Shown piece after piece: positions 27,629-38,500 of a DNA stretch of 64,000 nt; position 1 is the stretch's first letter, and each line of letters begins with the position of its first letter. The stretch is from positions 9,284,501 to 9,348,500 of the forward strand of contig JAXDDX010000003.1 of assembly GCA_034670405.1 (NCBI GenBank), read 5' to 3'. The position numbers and the translations under genes are program-made. The stretch comes from Hoplostethus atlanticus. Taxonomy: Eukaryota > Chordata > Actinopteri > Trachichthyiformes > Trachichthyidae. The notes beneath the pieces were generated by a model. The model was not told the DNA's origin. It did not search any database and was given only the letters and a program-made list of their open reading frames with translations.

Positions 27629-29661
27629 ACACATTCATAGTGAGTAAGCAGATATATGCATGGACACTGGCAGACAGGCAAACAACCATGCACACACAAC
27701 ACACACACACAAACACACCGTCCCTCTTATGAACATTGCTCATGTGAGTTCTCCTGGCAAGGCACCATAACACAGGTGAAGCAACGCAACGGCTCCAAAA
27801 AACGAGAGGAGAAAATAGCATGATTATCCCACAAGACCTTTGAGGCTTTGTTTTGAAAAGTTCCTGCGTACATTTTGATCCGGGCAGAGCTGTGTGTTGA
27901 ATCAGAGCTTTGGTTGCTCTCCTGTGGTAACAAACACGCTCCTGCTGCGACTTTCTTTACACCTGAGACCGGGCTGAAAAGAGGCTGCCTCTGAGGAGAA
28001 AGACAAAAGATGCGGTATCACTGAAATAGACGATCTGAGGATGTGATGTGTTTCACCGCCAGAGGTTAAGCTTTACCAAAGATCTGTCTCTGCTGCCTGG
28101 TATGGGTTGGGAACACGCTGCAACTTAAGTCCATCCTGTTAACATAACACAGCGGATGATCACGCCTAGCGGGAACAGGAAAACTTTGTACCTCACAACA
28201 AATGCAGCTGCTTGGTGATTTCTAGACCTTTGAAGTTATTGCATTTGTTATAATCGGTATGACTTAATGGTGTGTTATTATATTGCCGCTCCTGACTCTG
28301 ATTATTATGTTGACGAGAGACATGCTGCCTTACACATAGGAGTTGTTTTTTCATTATGTCAGATTACTCGGTGAGAGAAGTGTCACGGTGATCTAAAGCG
28401 TTTGTTATTTAGTTACCTTGCTTTCTTTTTGCATTTTGATGCCATTTGTTTGTGTGCGTGGGGGAGCTACAGTGCAACAGCTTTGTGTCTGTCATGTCTG
28501 GCTGTGTGGAACAGCAGCCTGGCATCTAGTCAGAAACACGTTAGCGCTCTCTTTTTTCCTTGAAACGACTGTGAGAGACAAACACTACCTGAGCCGTACA
28601 AAGTTGTCATTAAAGCAGCCTGCTGCTGTTTGCCGCTTTTTCTTTTGTCAGTTGCAAAGGCATTTTGTTGTGTTTCTGAGTGACAAGAAACGCTCTCTTA
28701 CACACTTTGTATTCACTTTTCATAAACATCAGTGGTGCTGAAATTTCTTCATTTTAGCCCTTCGCTCCTAACAGCCTAAGTGCACCCGTTGTTATTTCCG
28801 TGACATCATAGATTCCCTTGGTGTAACTACCGTGGTTTGTAAACAGGGCACCAAATCCAATATGTCTGTCTTTGTATGCTAGCATTTCCCAAGGATTATC
28901 ACATTAATCTCCATAACCAAAAGCTGTTTTCAGATACATGTGTCCTCCTGGGTGCCATGAAAGCACAGCATTGACATTCAGGTCCTAGATCAGCCATTTA
29001 CATAGTATATTCCATCAATAGCGAGCAATTAACCACCTCTGTGGGGATATATACAAAATCCCCTTTTACTACAGTTTATCGAGCAGGAACATGCTTGGCA
29101 TTGCCCGTAAGCTTACCTGATTAACATGTTTCGGGCAACTCTGGGGAGGAATTAATCTGAGTATTCCCAGTTGTGTTAACAGGTGTGTTTTCTGATATCT
29201 CACTGACAGGTTGGCCTGGATTAAGATATAGCTGAGAGCTGAGAATAAAACAACCAGGTCAACTGTTGTCAACAATGTAACTAATAACTACTATTATTAC
29301 ATAATGTGCAAAGTTGTATTTATTATAACAAAAGTGAAGTCATGAGTGGGTGTATAAATGACAGAGTCTATTACAATAAAAGCAACCACGCATGGCAGTC
29401 ATATGCACAAGTAAACTATCTTTATGTTTAGATTGTTTTAATTATTTAACGTGACATCAAAGGTCTTCTTTAAGGTGCCAGACAGTGTTTTTTTGTCAGG
29501 GAGAGTTTAAACACGTTGATTGCTTGCAGGTCTGAAAATGACCACGAAAGTCGATCTGGGTTTGTTGGGTCTACTCTGCAGGAGCTCTCCATCAGATTTC
29601 CTTGAAGAGAAAAGTCTGTAGCCCTCCTCTGATCCTTTTAATTAAATGAAAACACAGTGGG

Positions 29662-29663
<2 letters not shown>

Positions 29664-29731
<68 letters not shown>
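29664..29731 (+). repeat. (CA)n microsatellite, longest pure tract
   Basis: More than 30 uninterrupted CA units. Confidence 0.97.
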
Positions 29732-29732
<1 letters not shown>

Positions 29733-31444
29733 GGTAGCCAATGTGGCTCTCAATGGGAAGCTACACAATTTTCCAACATCCAATTCTGCTAAGTCCTCTT
29801 GTGCAGTGGAATCACACACTTGGTTGACATGCAACAAGCTGCAGATCATGAGCATAAATAAGCAAGGGAATGTTTTACCTGAAAGGGAGAATATTAATTC
29901 AAAGACATCACACTAGTACTAAGAAGAAATGTTGCCTCATTAGTGTTACCCCACTGCTTTTACGGGGCAGCAGAGAGAGAGCGAGAGCAACTCGCAACTC
30001 GGTCTCCCGAGATCTCAGTTTGCCTCACTGACTAGAAAATAGTGTGGGTTATTTTGAATTCATTTGGGGTGACAATGGGCCGAACACAGATGTGTGTGTG
30101 TGTCTGAATACCAGAAGACTTAGAGCCTCACTTCTTATACTACATAATGCTGTGCAAGAATCTGCCATTTCAAATCTTCACAATGGGGACATTTCTGACA
30201 GCAAATGCAGCATTGCTGTGGGTGGAAAGTGGAAATGTTCCACTTTTATCTTACTGAGAATAATCCTGCTCATTCTGTGGAACATGAGGATGAGATGGGG
30301 ATGAAAAGGAGAGGAGGTGAAGAGACAAGGACAGACATTATTTGGAGGACGGTTGGCCTGCCTGGTCTCATCCTACGTGATTGACAGATTTGTGCAATGG
30401 CCGCACTCGCACGAATGGCATCACACGCATTTCCCCAGAAATCTGTCTATCAGTGCTGTCTAAGCAGAGCGACAGCCATGACATCTAATCACAGGCGAGC
30501 TGGCACCTCATAACTCCTACCTAATGTGCTGCAGGTACAGAGGAGAGAAGGGGAGCACAGCAGACACACCATCACAAAGCTATTTATAGCCCCTTCTGAG
30601 GCCACCAGCAGGAAGTGCATCATACTGAAGGGTTAGGGAAGGTGTCACTACACTATATCACAACTCTCTCTGTTAGGATGTAGGTCTTTGTTGACAAGAT
30701 AAGGCGTGGAGAAGCCCCACTATCATAACACTGTGTTTCTGTGTTAAACTGTGTTTTCTTAACAATATAATATCAAATGGGAGCAGCTATAGTACATATA
30801 GCTATAGTACACGATGATAATGAGTAGTTTACATAATGTTGCTACAGCATTATAATTACCTGGCAATTAAAGCAGCTGAAAAGCCTCATTATGGGAGTCC
30901 TGGGGGCCTCGTTGGACTGGGACACACAGCATGTGCTCATTCAAGCTCAAATTTGAATCTGGCTATTGATCTGTATCTCTCGTGGTCCCCTCTCTCTGAA
31001 ATTGCTCTCAATTGAAGCAGAATTACCTCACAAATAATAATGAAAAGCCTCGTCCTATTGAGTAATCTCAGAGTGAAGGTAATATTTTAATTTAGACCTG
31101 AAGTTTTTAATGCAGTGACTTAAGATGTTATGCGCTAAAATAGCAGTCCCCTGGACAATGTTCAGAATTTGTTTGTTTCTATCGTATGCGAGTTGTCACT
31201 TGTACTTTTTGTCCTGTGGGAATTGCTGACACATTGAGAATGCACAAAGGAGCATAACAAGGACACGTGTCATACCTCACACCCTTATTACACTGGCAAT
31301 GACAACTGAGACAACCAGTCACGTCGACATACACTAGACACTGAAGCTCACATTGCTCACAGCCAGAGGAGAGTAAAGTCTGTGTTAAATGTTAACATAA
31401 TAAAAGATGGTGTGTGTGTGAGAATAAAAATGTAGATATGGATG

Positions 31445-31740
31445 TGCAGCAGAAGGTGCGAGTGTGGGGGGAGGGCGGGGTGTTTAGGAATTGCAGACAA
31501 TGAATGATGGAAACCCTCCCAAGGGTATAGGCCCTGAGCGCCGCTGCGGGGACTTGGGAACATGCCAGTCTCCCATGCCCTGTGAGATGCCAGTCTGGGT
31601 GGGCACCGTTCCGAATGGGTGCGCTCTTCTCCAGTATACACCGAGGGTCCCAGGGGAGCGTCTCCAGGCAGTGGCTGCTCCAGCACTGGGCTGGGTGGGT
31701 GGAATCTCAAACAGAGAGCTGGAGAGAAAACAAAGTCCAA
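31445..31740. other. GC-rich patch in intron 1
   Basis: Markedly GC-richer than its surroundings. atgccagtct occurs twice (31563 and 31588). Open frames exist on both strands, up to 134 codons on the minus strand, but none resembles a known family. Confidence 0.4.
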
Positions 31741-32109
31741 ATATCCCCCGTGCTCTTCCATTTTAATATGACACCCACAGGAAACAGTTGGAAAATGTCT
31801 CTTTTTGTTGCTTATCTGTACACACTTTTAGAAAAATAAAAGGGATGAATTGTACAATTTTGTTTCTGTGATGTCTTTCATATTTTTCCTCAGCTGATAC
31901 ATATGAGGGAATTATTTTAGTTTGTGGAGAATTGCACAAATAGTATATATTGTAACTTTAGGGGGGTTGAATTGAATCAATTTCAACATTTAGACATTAT
32001 AAATAACTGCTTGATATCAATGGAATAAGGCTCTCTGCTTGCATTCTTTCTGCTTACAACCTGTCTGTTTTCTTCTTTTCTCCCTTTGTCCTTGTCTGTG
32101 CTGCAACAG

Positions 32110-32130
32110 GAGCTGCTGAAACTATGACAG
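32110..32130 (+). CDS. cadm1: Candidate 21-nt alternative microexon before exon 2
   Basis: A strong pyrimidine tract (32062-32095) and gcaacag acceptor precede 21 bases, followed by donor CAG|gtacac. The length is divisible by three. If inserted between exon 1 and exon 2 (both junctions phase 1) it would read AAETMT plus a Gly, with no stop, just upstream of the mature GQNL terminus. I recall no equivalent in mammalian CADM1. The splice sites are seen directly; exon use is an inference. Confidence 0.35.
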
Positions 32131-32344
32131 GTACACTTTCCTTTGCTATCTGCTGTTCACCTGGCACTGTTTGTTGTGTCTGTTTCTGCTCATCCATCCC
32201 ACTCGGTTCATCTCTGCATTTTTCATGAACGTTTTGCCACTGTATGTTGCACTGAGGTTACTGTTCAACTCTGTTCAATACTGTGTAATTCTCATAAATG
32301 TAACTAGTTATTATTATTTTTTCATTCAGTGTTTTTACCTGCTT

Positions 32345-32405
32345 ATTGCTGTTGGGGGTGTTGGAGCCTATCCCAGCATACATTGGGCAGGGAAACGCCA
32401 TATAT
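32345..32405 (-). repeat. Short inverted fragment of the common fish repeat
   Basis: The + strand reads ggagcctatcccagcatac followed by attgggcagg. This is the reverse complement of the gataggctccag region of the repeat at 46000-46272. Only ~60 bases are recognisable. Confidence 0.5.
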
Positions 32406-33389
32406 AGGTTGATAATCCATCATGGTTAACTAGTATTACTCTTCTCAAACTTTAGACAAAAAAGGAGAAAAACACCTGACAATTATATAATGTATGTATA
32501 TATGTATTATTTATGTCAGAAAATGACATAATCTCATCGTATTTTGACAGAAGAAAAGAAGAGAGCATGTTTCTTAGTGGAGCAGCATTTTTTTTCCAGC
32601 TGTTTCATCGCATCATTACACTAACAGGAACGCAAAACTTCTAAGAGAGCTTGTCTTTGGTAAAAAAGACGGTCAAATTAGTGGCCATGAAGATTTTGAA
32701 GGCACGCTATGCAGAGGGTCCGTGAAAAATGGCACAGCACTAATTACGCCCTAAGACAGAAGCCCTTTACTTGTGAACATCTTTGAAACAGCATTTCATC
32801 ATGAGGATCAGGGTTTAATGACTGAGCAGGAGATGGAGACGTAGCAGTAAAAAGGGAGAATCAGCGGAGGAGAGAGAGAAACTTTCATTGTTAATGACTG
32901 CCTATCGTCCTGGTTGTTCCTTGAAAGGACAAGGCTGCGACTCAGGGGAGAGGAATTGGGGGCTGGCTGTCCTGCTTTCCGCTGCCCCTTTCATGTCTTT
33001 TGATGTGAAAACAAGAGGGAACAGTTCAAAGAGAGGGAGAACTTGATTCAAAGGTACCCCGTTTCCTACCTTCTGATGGAGGAGCTGGTTTGATAATATT
33101 TCCTTGATTTCGTCAACTTTTGTTAAAATTGGCTGGGGTTGGTGCTGTTTTGCATTTTGAGTGCAGTTGATAGTCTTCATGCCAGACACTTCATGCCAGA
33201 TTGTACATCCCCTAAGAGAGCACACAGACTTTTGAAGGTCTGTATTTCCCTCTGACTGTTTCATTCAGTATGTTGTGATGCAGGAACAGGAGGGCAGCCA
33301 TGTGTAGAGATACAGGCACTTTACTCTCCCAGACAGCTGCTGGAATGAGTGTGAATTTATCAGCCAGTCATCTGTGCCATGCCTCTGCC

Positions 33390-33436
33390 CACCACCCCCA
33401 TTCCCGCCCACCACCCCCATCCCCACCCACCACCCA
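33390..33436 (+). repeat. CCACC-rich imperfect tandem repeat
   Basis: Units like cccaccacccccattc repeat about three times; they produce proline-rich spurious ORFs. Confidence 0.85.
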
Positions 33437-34589
33437 GAATTAATGACTGCCTCTCCTCATTTGCACCCAATCATGACCAGGATGCCGAGGCAATTGAAAA
33501 TGTTTACTCCAATTGCGAAAACCCTCCATGTTCCACAAAGTGGCCTGTTTTCACTTTGATGGGATTGCTAATCACAGCAACGTTATTTATGTGTGTTTTG
33601 AATTGGAGATGAGCCTAGGCTAGGATATTGGAGGGGGACCAACCTTGCTTAGGGCTGCTAAACCTTATGGAGAATTTATCTATTGCGCTGCCTTTCTCTC
33701 AGTCCAACAGATTGGGAGCAGAATAACCTTGCTTTGAGGCTGCTCTGTGTTGCTGTTTTGACTGCCAAATATATTACTTTTACAGTGCCGAAATAAAATA
33801 GACATCAAAACACTTCATAATGCTTTTGCCTCCTCTTCTGTAGTACTTAGTACAAGTATATCAGAGCCAGTTGGGTTTCAACACACTGGGTTTCATTGCA
33901 CACTTACACATAATATGTCCATACACTACTTGAACATGGTTTTGATTGGATGCTCATGATTCAGCTCTGCGTTTATTTACTTAAATTCTCTGGAATTTAA
34001 CACTGGTCTCTTACAGTATGTCCATGTGCATGCACCTCTAGTGGATGAAACAGTATTAAAACCTTTTCTTGTATTAAATACCAATGGCCTTCATGTACTG
34101 TGTACCTTTTGTACATAAGCAGAGTCCATTTTCACCTATTACCCTCCTTGTGTCATCAACATGAACTCTGGCTGCAGTGTAGAATGAAATGGGTAGTTCA
34201 TTGCATCAGACAGGTCTGAGGAGCTTTCCTCCACGGGAGGTTAATTTCTTATTGCTTGCTGCATTCACGGAGTCCATTTTGAATCATGTTAGTTTGGCTG
34301 TCTGTTCCCATTATCACTATCTGAAAATGCAGGTGTTTTTTTCCCCACTTTGTAAATGTCAGAATGCAATAGAGGTGTCTGACAACCCGAGCATGCAAAT
34401 GTGCTTTTGATGTTTCCTTGGGAGTGTGGCTGAGAGTCTTGTTCATCTGCTGGTGTGAATCTGAGGCATTTAAAAGCATTCTCCATTCTCCTTACGCTTT
34501 TTTTGGCTCCTGCCAGATAAATATAGCACAAGGTGACTTTTGATTCTCTTCCTCTCTTTCGCCTGAAAGACAGGAAACAAAAGCCAGCC

Positions 34590-34594
34590 TTTTT

Positions 34595-34652
<58 letters not shown>
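34590..34652 (+). repeat. T-run plus (TG)n microsatellite
   Basis: About nine T residues followed by 26 TG units. Confidence 0.97.
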
Positions 34653-34655
<3 letters not shown>

Positions 34656-34879
34656 ACCAGAGGGTTTGCTGTAAGGTGTAAGTCGTAATGACGAGGTCTA
34701 GATCCTGTCTGTGGCAACAATGCCAAAGTACAGAGTGTGACTCAGTGGCTTACAGCACTGTTATTCCTAGAGATACAGAACAGAACTGCTGAGCACACTG
34801 AGCACACATTGGTCACATGGAACCTCAGATGGAGGGCTCTGATAAAGATTAACCATGAACAGCATCCAGCCCGACTCAT

Positions 34880-35043
34880 CTCTCGCTCGCTCTCTCTCTC
34901 TCTCTCTCTCCTCTCTCCCTTTCTCTTTCTGTTGAACTCCCCCTCTCTTCCTACCCCCTATCCCATATCTGCTACCTACCACTTTCTCTTATACTCTCTT
35001 TTCTTTGTCTCTTTTTCTTCCTACCCTCTTCTCTCTCCCTACC
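34880..35043 (+). repeat. CT-rich tract ~320 bp before exon 2
   Basis: Pyrimidine-rich for ~160 bases, with a pure CT core at 34888-34911. Confidence 0.9.
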
Positions 35044-35360
35044 TTCGTGGGCAGTGGAGCTTGCAGCCCATCTGGCACTGACTCACAGGGCCCACTCTGA
35101 GCTGGGGGAGATCAATAGTGACAAACATTGCACATGGCTCCTATATTAAAAGGATTAGACATGGCTGCAAACAGACAATCTGCCTTATATCTATAGGGCC
35201 TGTTTACACATCTTTACACTGTGTATGTGTTGACATACAGTCCCTATTGTATGAAATATATGAATAGAATATGAAATATTGGATGGGCTATAAATATCCA
35301 CATGGAAATGTATGTATCATTTGACTTTTATTTTCTCTTGTCTGTGTTGTGAAGTTGAAG

Positions 35361-35501
35361 GTCAGAACCTGGCAACCGATAACGTGTCCGTGATCGAGGG
35401 AGAAACGGCCACTATCAGCTGCAGAGTGAAGAACAATGACGACTCTGTCATCCAGCTGCTGAACCCCAACAGACAGACCATCTACTTCAAAGACGTGAGA
35501 C
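35361..35501 (+). CDS. cadm1: cadm1 exon 2: N-terminal half of Ig domain 1
   Basis: Encodes [15 protein letters not shown] through YFKDVR, including the first Ig1 Cys (ATISC) and the NPNRQTIYF strand. It starts in phase 1 (two bases complete a Gly codon begun upstream) after a T-rich acceptor, and ends in phase 1 at donor gtgagt (35502), so the split codon becomes Pro and gives RPLKDSRF as in mammals. An AG six bases upstream (35353-35354) could serve as an alternative acceptor, adding two residues in frame. Confidence 0.95.
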
Positions 35502-38500
35502 GTGAGTGCTGATGGGCTGCCATACCTTTCTTTTTTTGTGTGTTACTACCGCTGTCTTGTCTCGCGTGTCATTTTTCAGCATTTCCTGTACTAAAGAAAT
35601 GGCTCTGGTTCTTGGTTTGACATAACTGTTCAGGGATCAGATATAGCTTCCAGTGATGACTTTGGGTTAGCTTAGTCTGTTTAAATGGGATGCTGTGTGT
35701 CCTTGACTTTTGGGCCCATTTGCACAAGTCATTAAGCTTGGATTGGGCCAAGATTAATATGAGATAATATGCAGTGCTACCATAATGGGAATACGTTTAT
35801 GCCCTTGTCGCTATTGGATTTTACGATAATCTCTTAGATTAGGATATTGAACATTATGATTATGCATGAGCATATGGGCTACTTCTACTTTCAACTGAAG
35901 TTTGTCTCTGTTTTTTACTTTTTTTGTATCTGGGATGTGAGCCAGGACTCAAGGTGAACAAGAAACACCCTTCATTTCGGTCTATACTGCATCCCAGCTG
36001 TTATTTCACAAGTCTAGGTAGCGAAATGTGTTCCATTTTCCCGCTTGCAAACATCAGGGGAGTTTGCGTGCACATCTTTGTCATGTTTGTCGAAAATAGC
36101 CAGAGCTGCCCGACAACATGAAATGAAACAATGGATTTATAGAATACATACAATAATAATACAGTGTTATGTTCTTTATCATATACGTATTTAGATAATA
36201 AATTGTACATCTGTTATATACTGTACCTTTAAGGCTGAGACAGAGTTTGAGGACAATTTCAATTTACTAAAGAGCTGCAGGTAACAATCACTACTGGTTC
36301 AGTATAGGACAGGCTAGGTAGTCTCTCCACCAGGTTAAGACAACTTTTTCTTCTTCTTTATTTATTTAGCCAGTCCAGGCGGCGTTGCTTGCATCATCAT
36401 TTCTCCGCCTCAGTCAACGCAATGCCATCGTCAATTACAAAAACGAAGGCTCTTGTTTATCTTGAAATAGACCTGAATTTGTTTTAGATTGATGACATGG
36501 CAGCTGAGGTCTTATTAGACTGCTGCCGCTGTTAGCGGAGTGGTGCTTCGGGTAATGGGGCCCTGTGAACCCCATGGCATCGCTATTGTAGGCTCCGTTC
36601 CTAAAGGACTGCTGGTTCTGTGGGGACCCCCCTCCGCCAGTGGCATTGTTACCTGTCAACGGGGCCTCTCTACACTGTGGCAGGTCTTTGTATACGCCGA
36701 GGTAAACAACAGCGACATACAGACACACACACAGGGAACTACAAGAACAGTGGCCGCCACAGAAAAAGATACATAAACATACGCTGAGATGATGCAGCTT
36801 TACCGTACCGGTGAAGGTTCCGGTTGGTCAAACAAACTAATTTCTACCACGAAAAAATAGAAATGTATCATGCCGATAGGTATAGAGGCCGAGCAGCTCT
36901 TGATGGGTTGAAACATTTATTCCACTAGATTTATGCTCAATGACTTAATGACAGTTTGGCAGTGTTGTCATCTGTTATGGCTAGACTGAGACTTTCTCAG
37001 ACAGTATGGTGATGTCATGTCACACCATCCCTAATTCACTGTATCGTTCCTCAGGACTTGTCTGACTTTGTGTTCCGAAGGTTCGATAGTTTGGTAGCCT
37101 TTGGGAAGATAATGTGCATTTCGTCTTATGTAAGCTATTAAACTGCCTCATATCAACTGGATTCAGTGACTTAGAAATGAAGGGTTTTCCTCCCTAGCAG
37201 GCGTCTTGACTCTCAAAGTGCATCAGTGTCATAATTTCCCTTTGAGGAAAGACTTCCAAAGAACGCTCAAATTATAAGACAGTTTTGTGGATGAGGTTTC
37301 GTGTTGACGCTGCCCCAAGACCCTGGGTAATGATCAAGATGCTGACTGTGAGGCCTGACAGAAAAACTCCCCATGTTTTAGATATAGGCTGAATGGAGTT
37401 CGTTAGCTCGACAGATGCAGAAAGGGCTTGATAAAGAAGGCAGGTCAAAACATCAAAATGGCTGTCGATCAAATCAGCTGGGGGTGTTTATGTAAAAACC
37501 GTGCTTAGGGATGAAGGCTGACCCAAATGAAAAGCGGAGTGAAAAGTTTGAGAGATTGCTAACCTAGTTTGACGACATTAAAAGAAAATTGAGCCAATAT
37601 ATACAGGCTAAAGTATACAGATTCCTGGCTACTTTTGATTTAGACGTTCTGGCATCTAACCCTCTCTGCCACCACACTGTGATTTAATTCATTATGTATG
37701 TTTGAATGCCTCTCCTTTTTTTTCTGGAATATGTGAGATTTTAATGCATCCATCCATGACCAGCAGCAGCCCATTTGAAGACTTCCTAGCTTGTTAGGAG
37801 TCCTCATGAGCACTCCTCACACTTTCCTGTCTTTGCGAGTGCTCTGTGGACTGTAAAGCTACTTTATAAATCAACTTGTATGAATCATTTTGAAACCCAC
37901 TTTTCTTTTGCTCAATTAAGGAGAAAGCCCACAACGGAGCACCCCTCTCTCTCCCTCTCTCTCTCTTTTTCTCTTCTCTCACTATCTCCTCGTCTCTCTC
38001 TCTCTCGCTCTAATTCGTTTATCTTTCTTCATTCCTTCTGTCCCTCTCCATTCCTCTTTTTTCACTCTCCCACTTTCTCTTTCCCTTCTAACGCTCCCTC
38101 TCCTTCTCGCCGGCCTCCTTCCCTCTCCCCTTTTTCCCCTTTCCCTTCTCCCTCACTCTGTGTCTCACGTTTGTGTCTCTACACTCTCTTCCCTCACTGT
38201 CTCTGTCTCCCATGTATCCCCTCAGCTCTGAAGGACAGCCGGTTCCAGCTGGTGAATTTCTCTGACAACGAACTGCGGGTGTCTCTGTCCAACGTGTCAC
38301 TCTCCGATGAGGGACGCTTTGTGTGCCAGCTCTACACAGATCCTCCTCAGGAAGCCTACGCAGACCTCACTGTCCTGGGTATGTGTGAGCATGCATGTGT
38401 GAGCGTGCACACACACGCACACACACGTACACACACTTTATTGTGTTTCACACCATTATAGATAGTGAATACGAAATAATAGTAATCTTTGATCCTGTTA

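Larger units (their letters stand above)
1..35360 (+). other. cadm1: cadm1 intron 1 (3' portion), no confirmed coding sequence
   Basis: About 35 kb with no recognisable coding exon, RNA gene or transposase. It holds scattered microsatellites, a tRNA-derived SINE at ~5390, repeat relics at ~23.7 and ~32.35 kb, and candidate splice-regulatory sites listed separately. The rest (for example 600-2500, 8500-11900, 16200-21900, 27900-29600) shows unique-looking AT-rich DNA with only short chance ORFs. Some of it may be conserved enhancer sequence, which I cannot judge without alignment. Mammalian CADM1 also has a very long first intron. Confidence 0.85.
35502..38225 (+). other. cadm1: cadm1 intron 2
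   Basis: This 2.7-kb GT-AG intron contains an unexplained antisense coding-like patch (36470-36705, listed separately) and ends in a ~280-nt pyrimidine-rich tract. I see nothing else in it. Confidence 0.9.

Noticed and set aside
27564-27821. Frames encoding Cys/Val or His/Thr repeats at CA/GT tracts (also near 4.2, 14.3, 29.7, 51.2 and 56.1 kb)
   Set aside because: Direct translations of microsatellites.
32902-33264. 120-codon minus-strand frame in intron 1
   Set aside because: Mixed composition with no family resemblance; a frame of this length is expected somewhere in 64 kb.
35312-35512. ATG 49 bases upstream of exon 2 as a possible start
   Set aside because: It lies in the acceptor region, gives no proper signal peptide, and exon 2 has a clear phase-1 acceptor expecting an upstream signal-peptide exon.
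37880-38461. 193-codon frame covering the region of exon 3
   Set aside because: The first two thirds translate the pyrimidine tract (Ser/Leu/Pro runs) and the rest is exon 3 plus its intron; the real exon starts at 38226.
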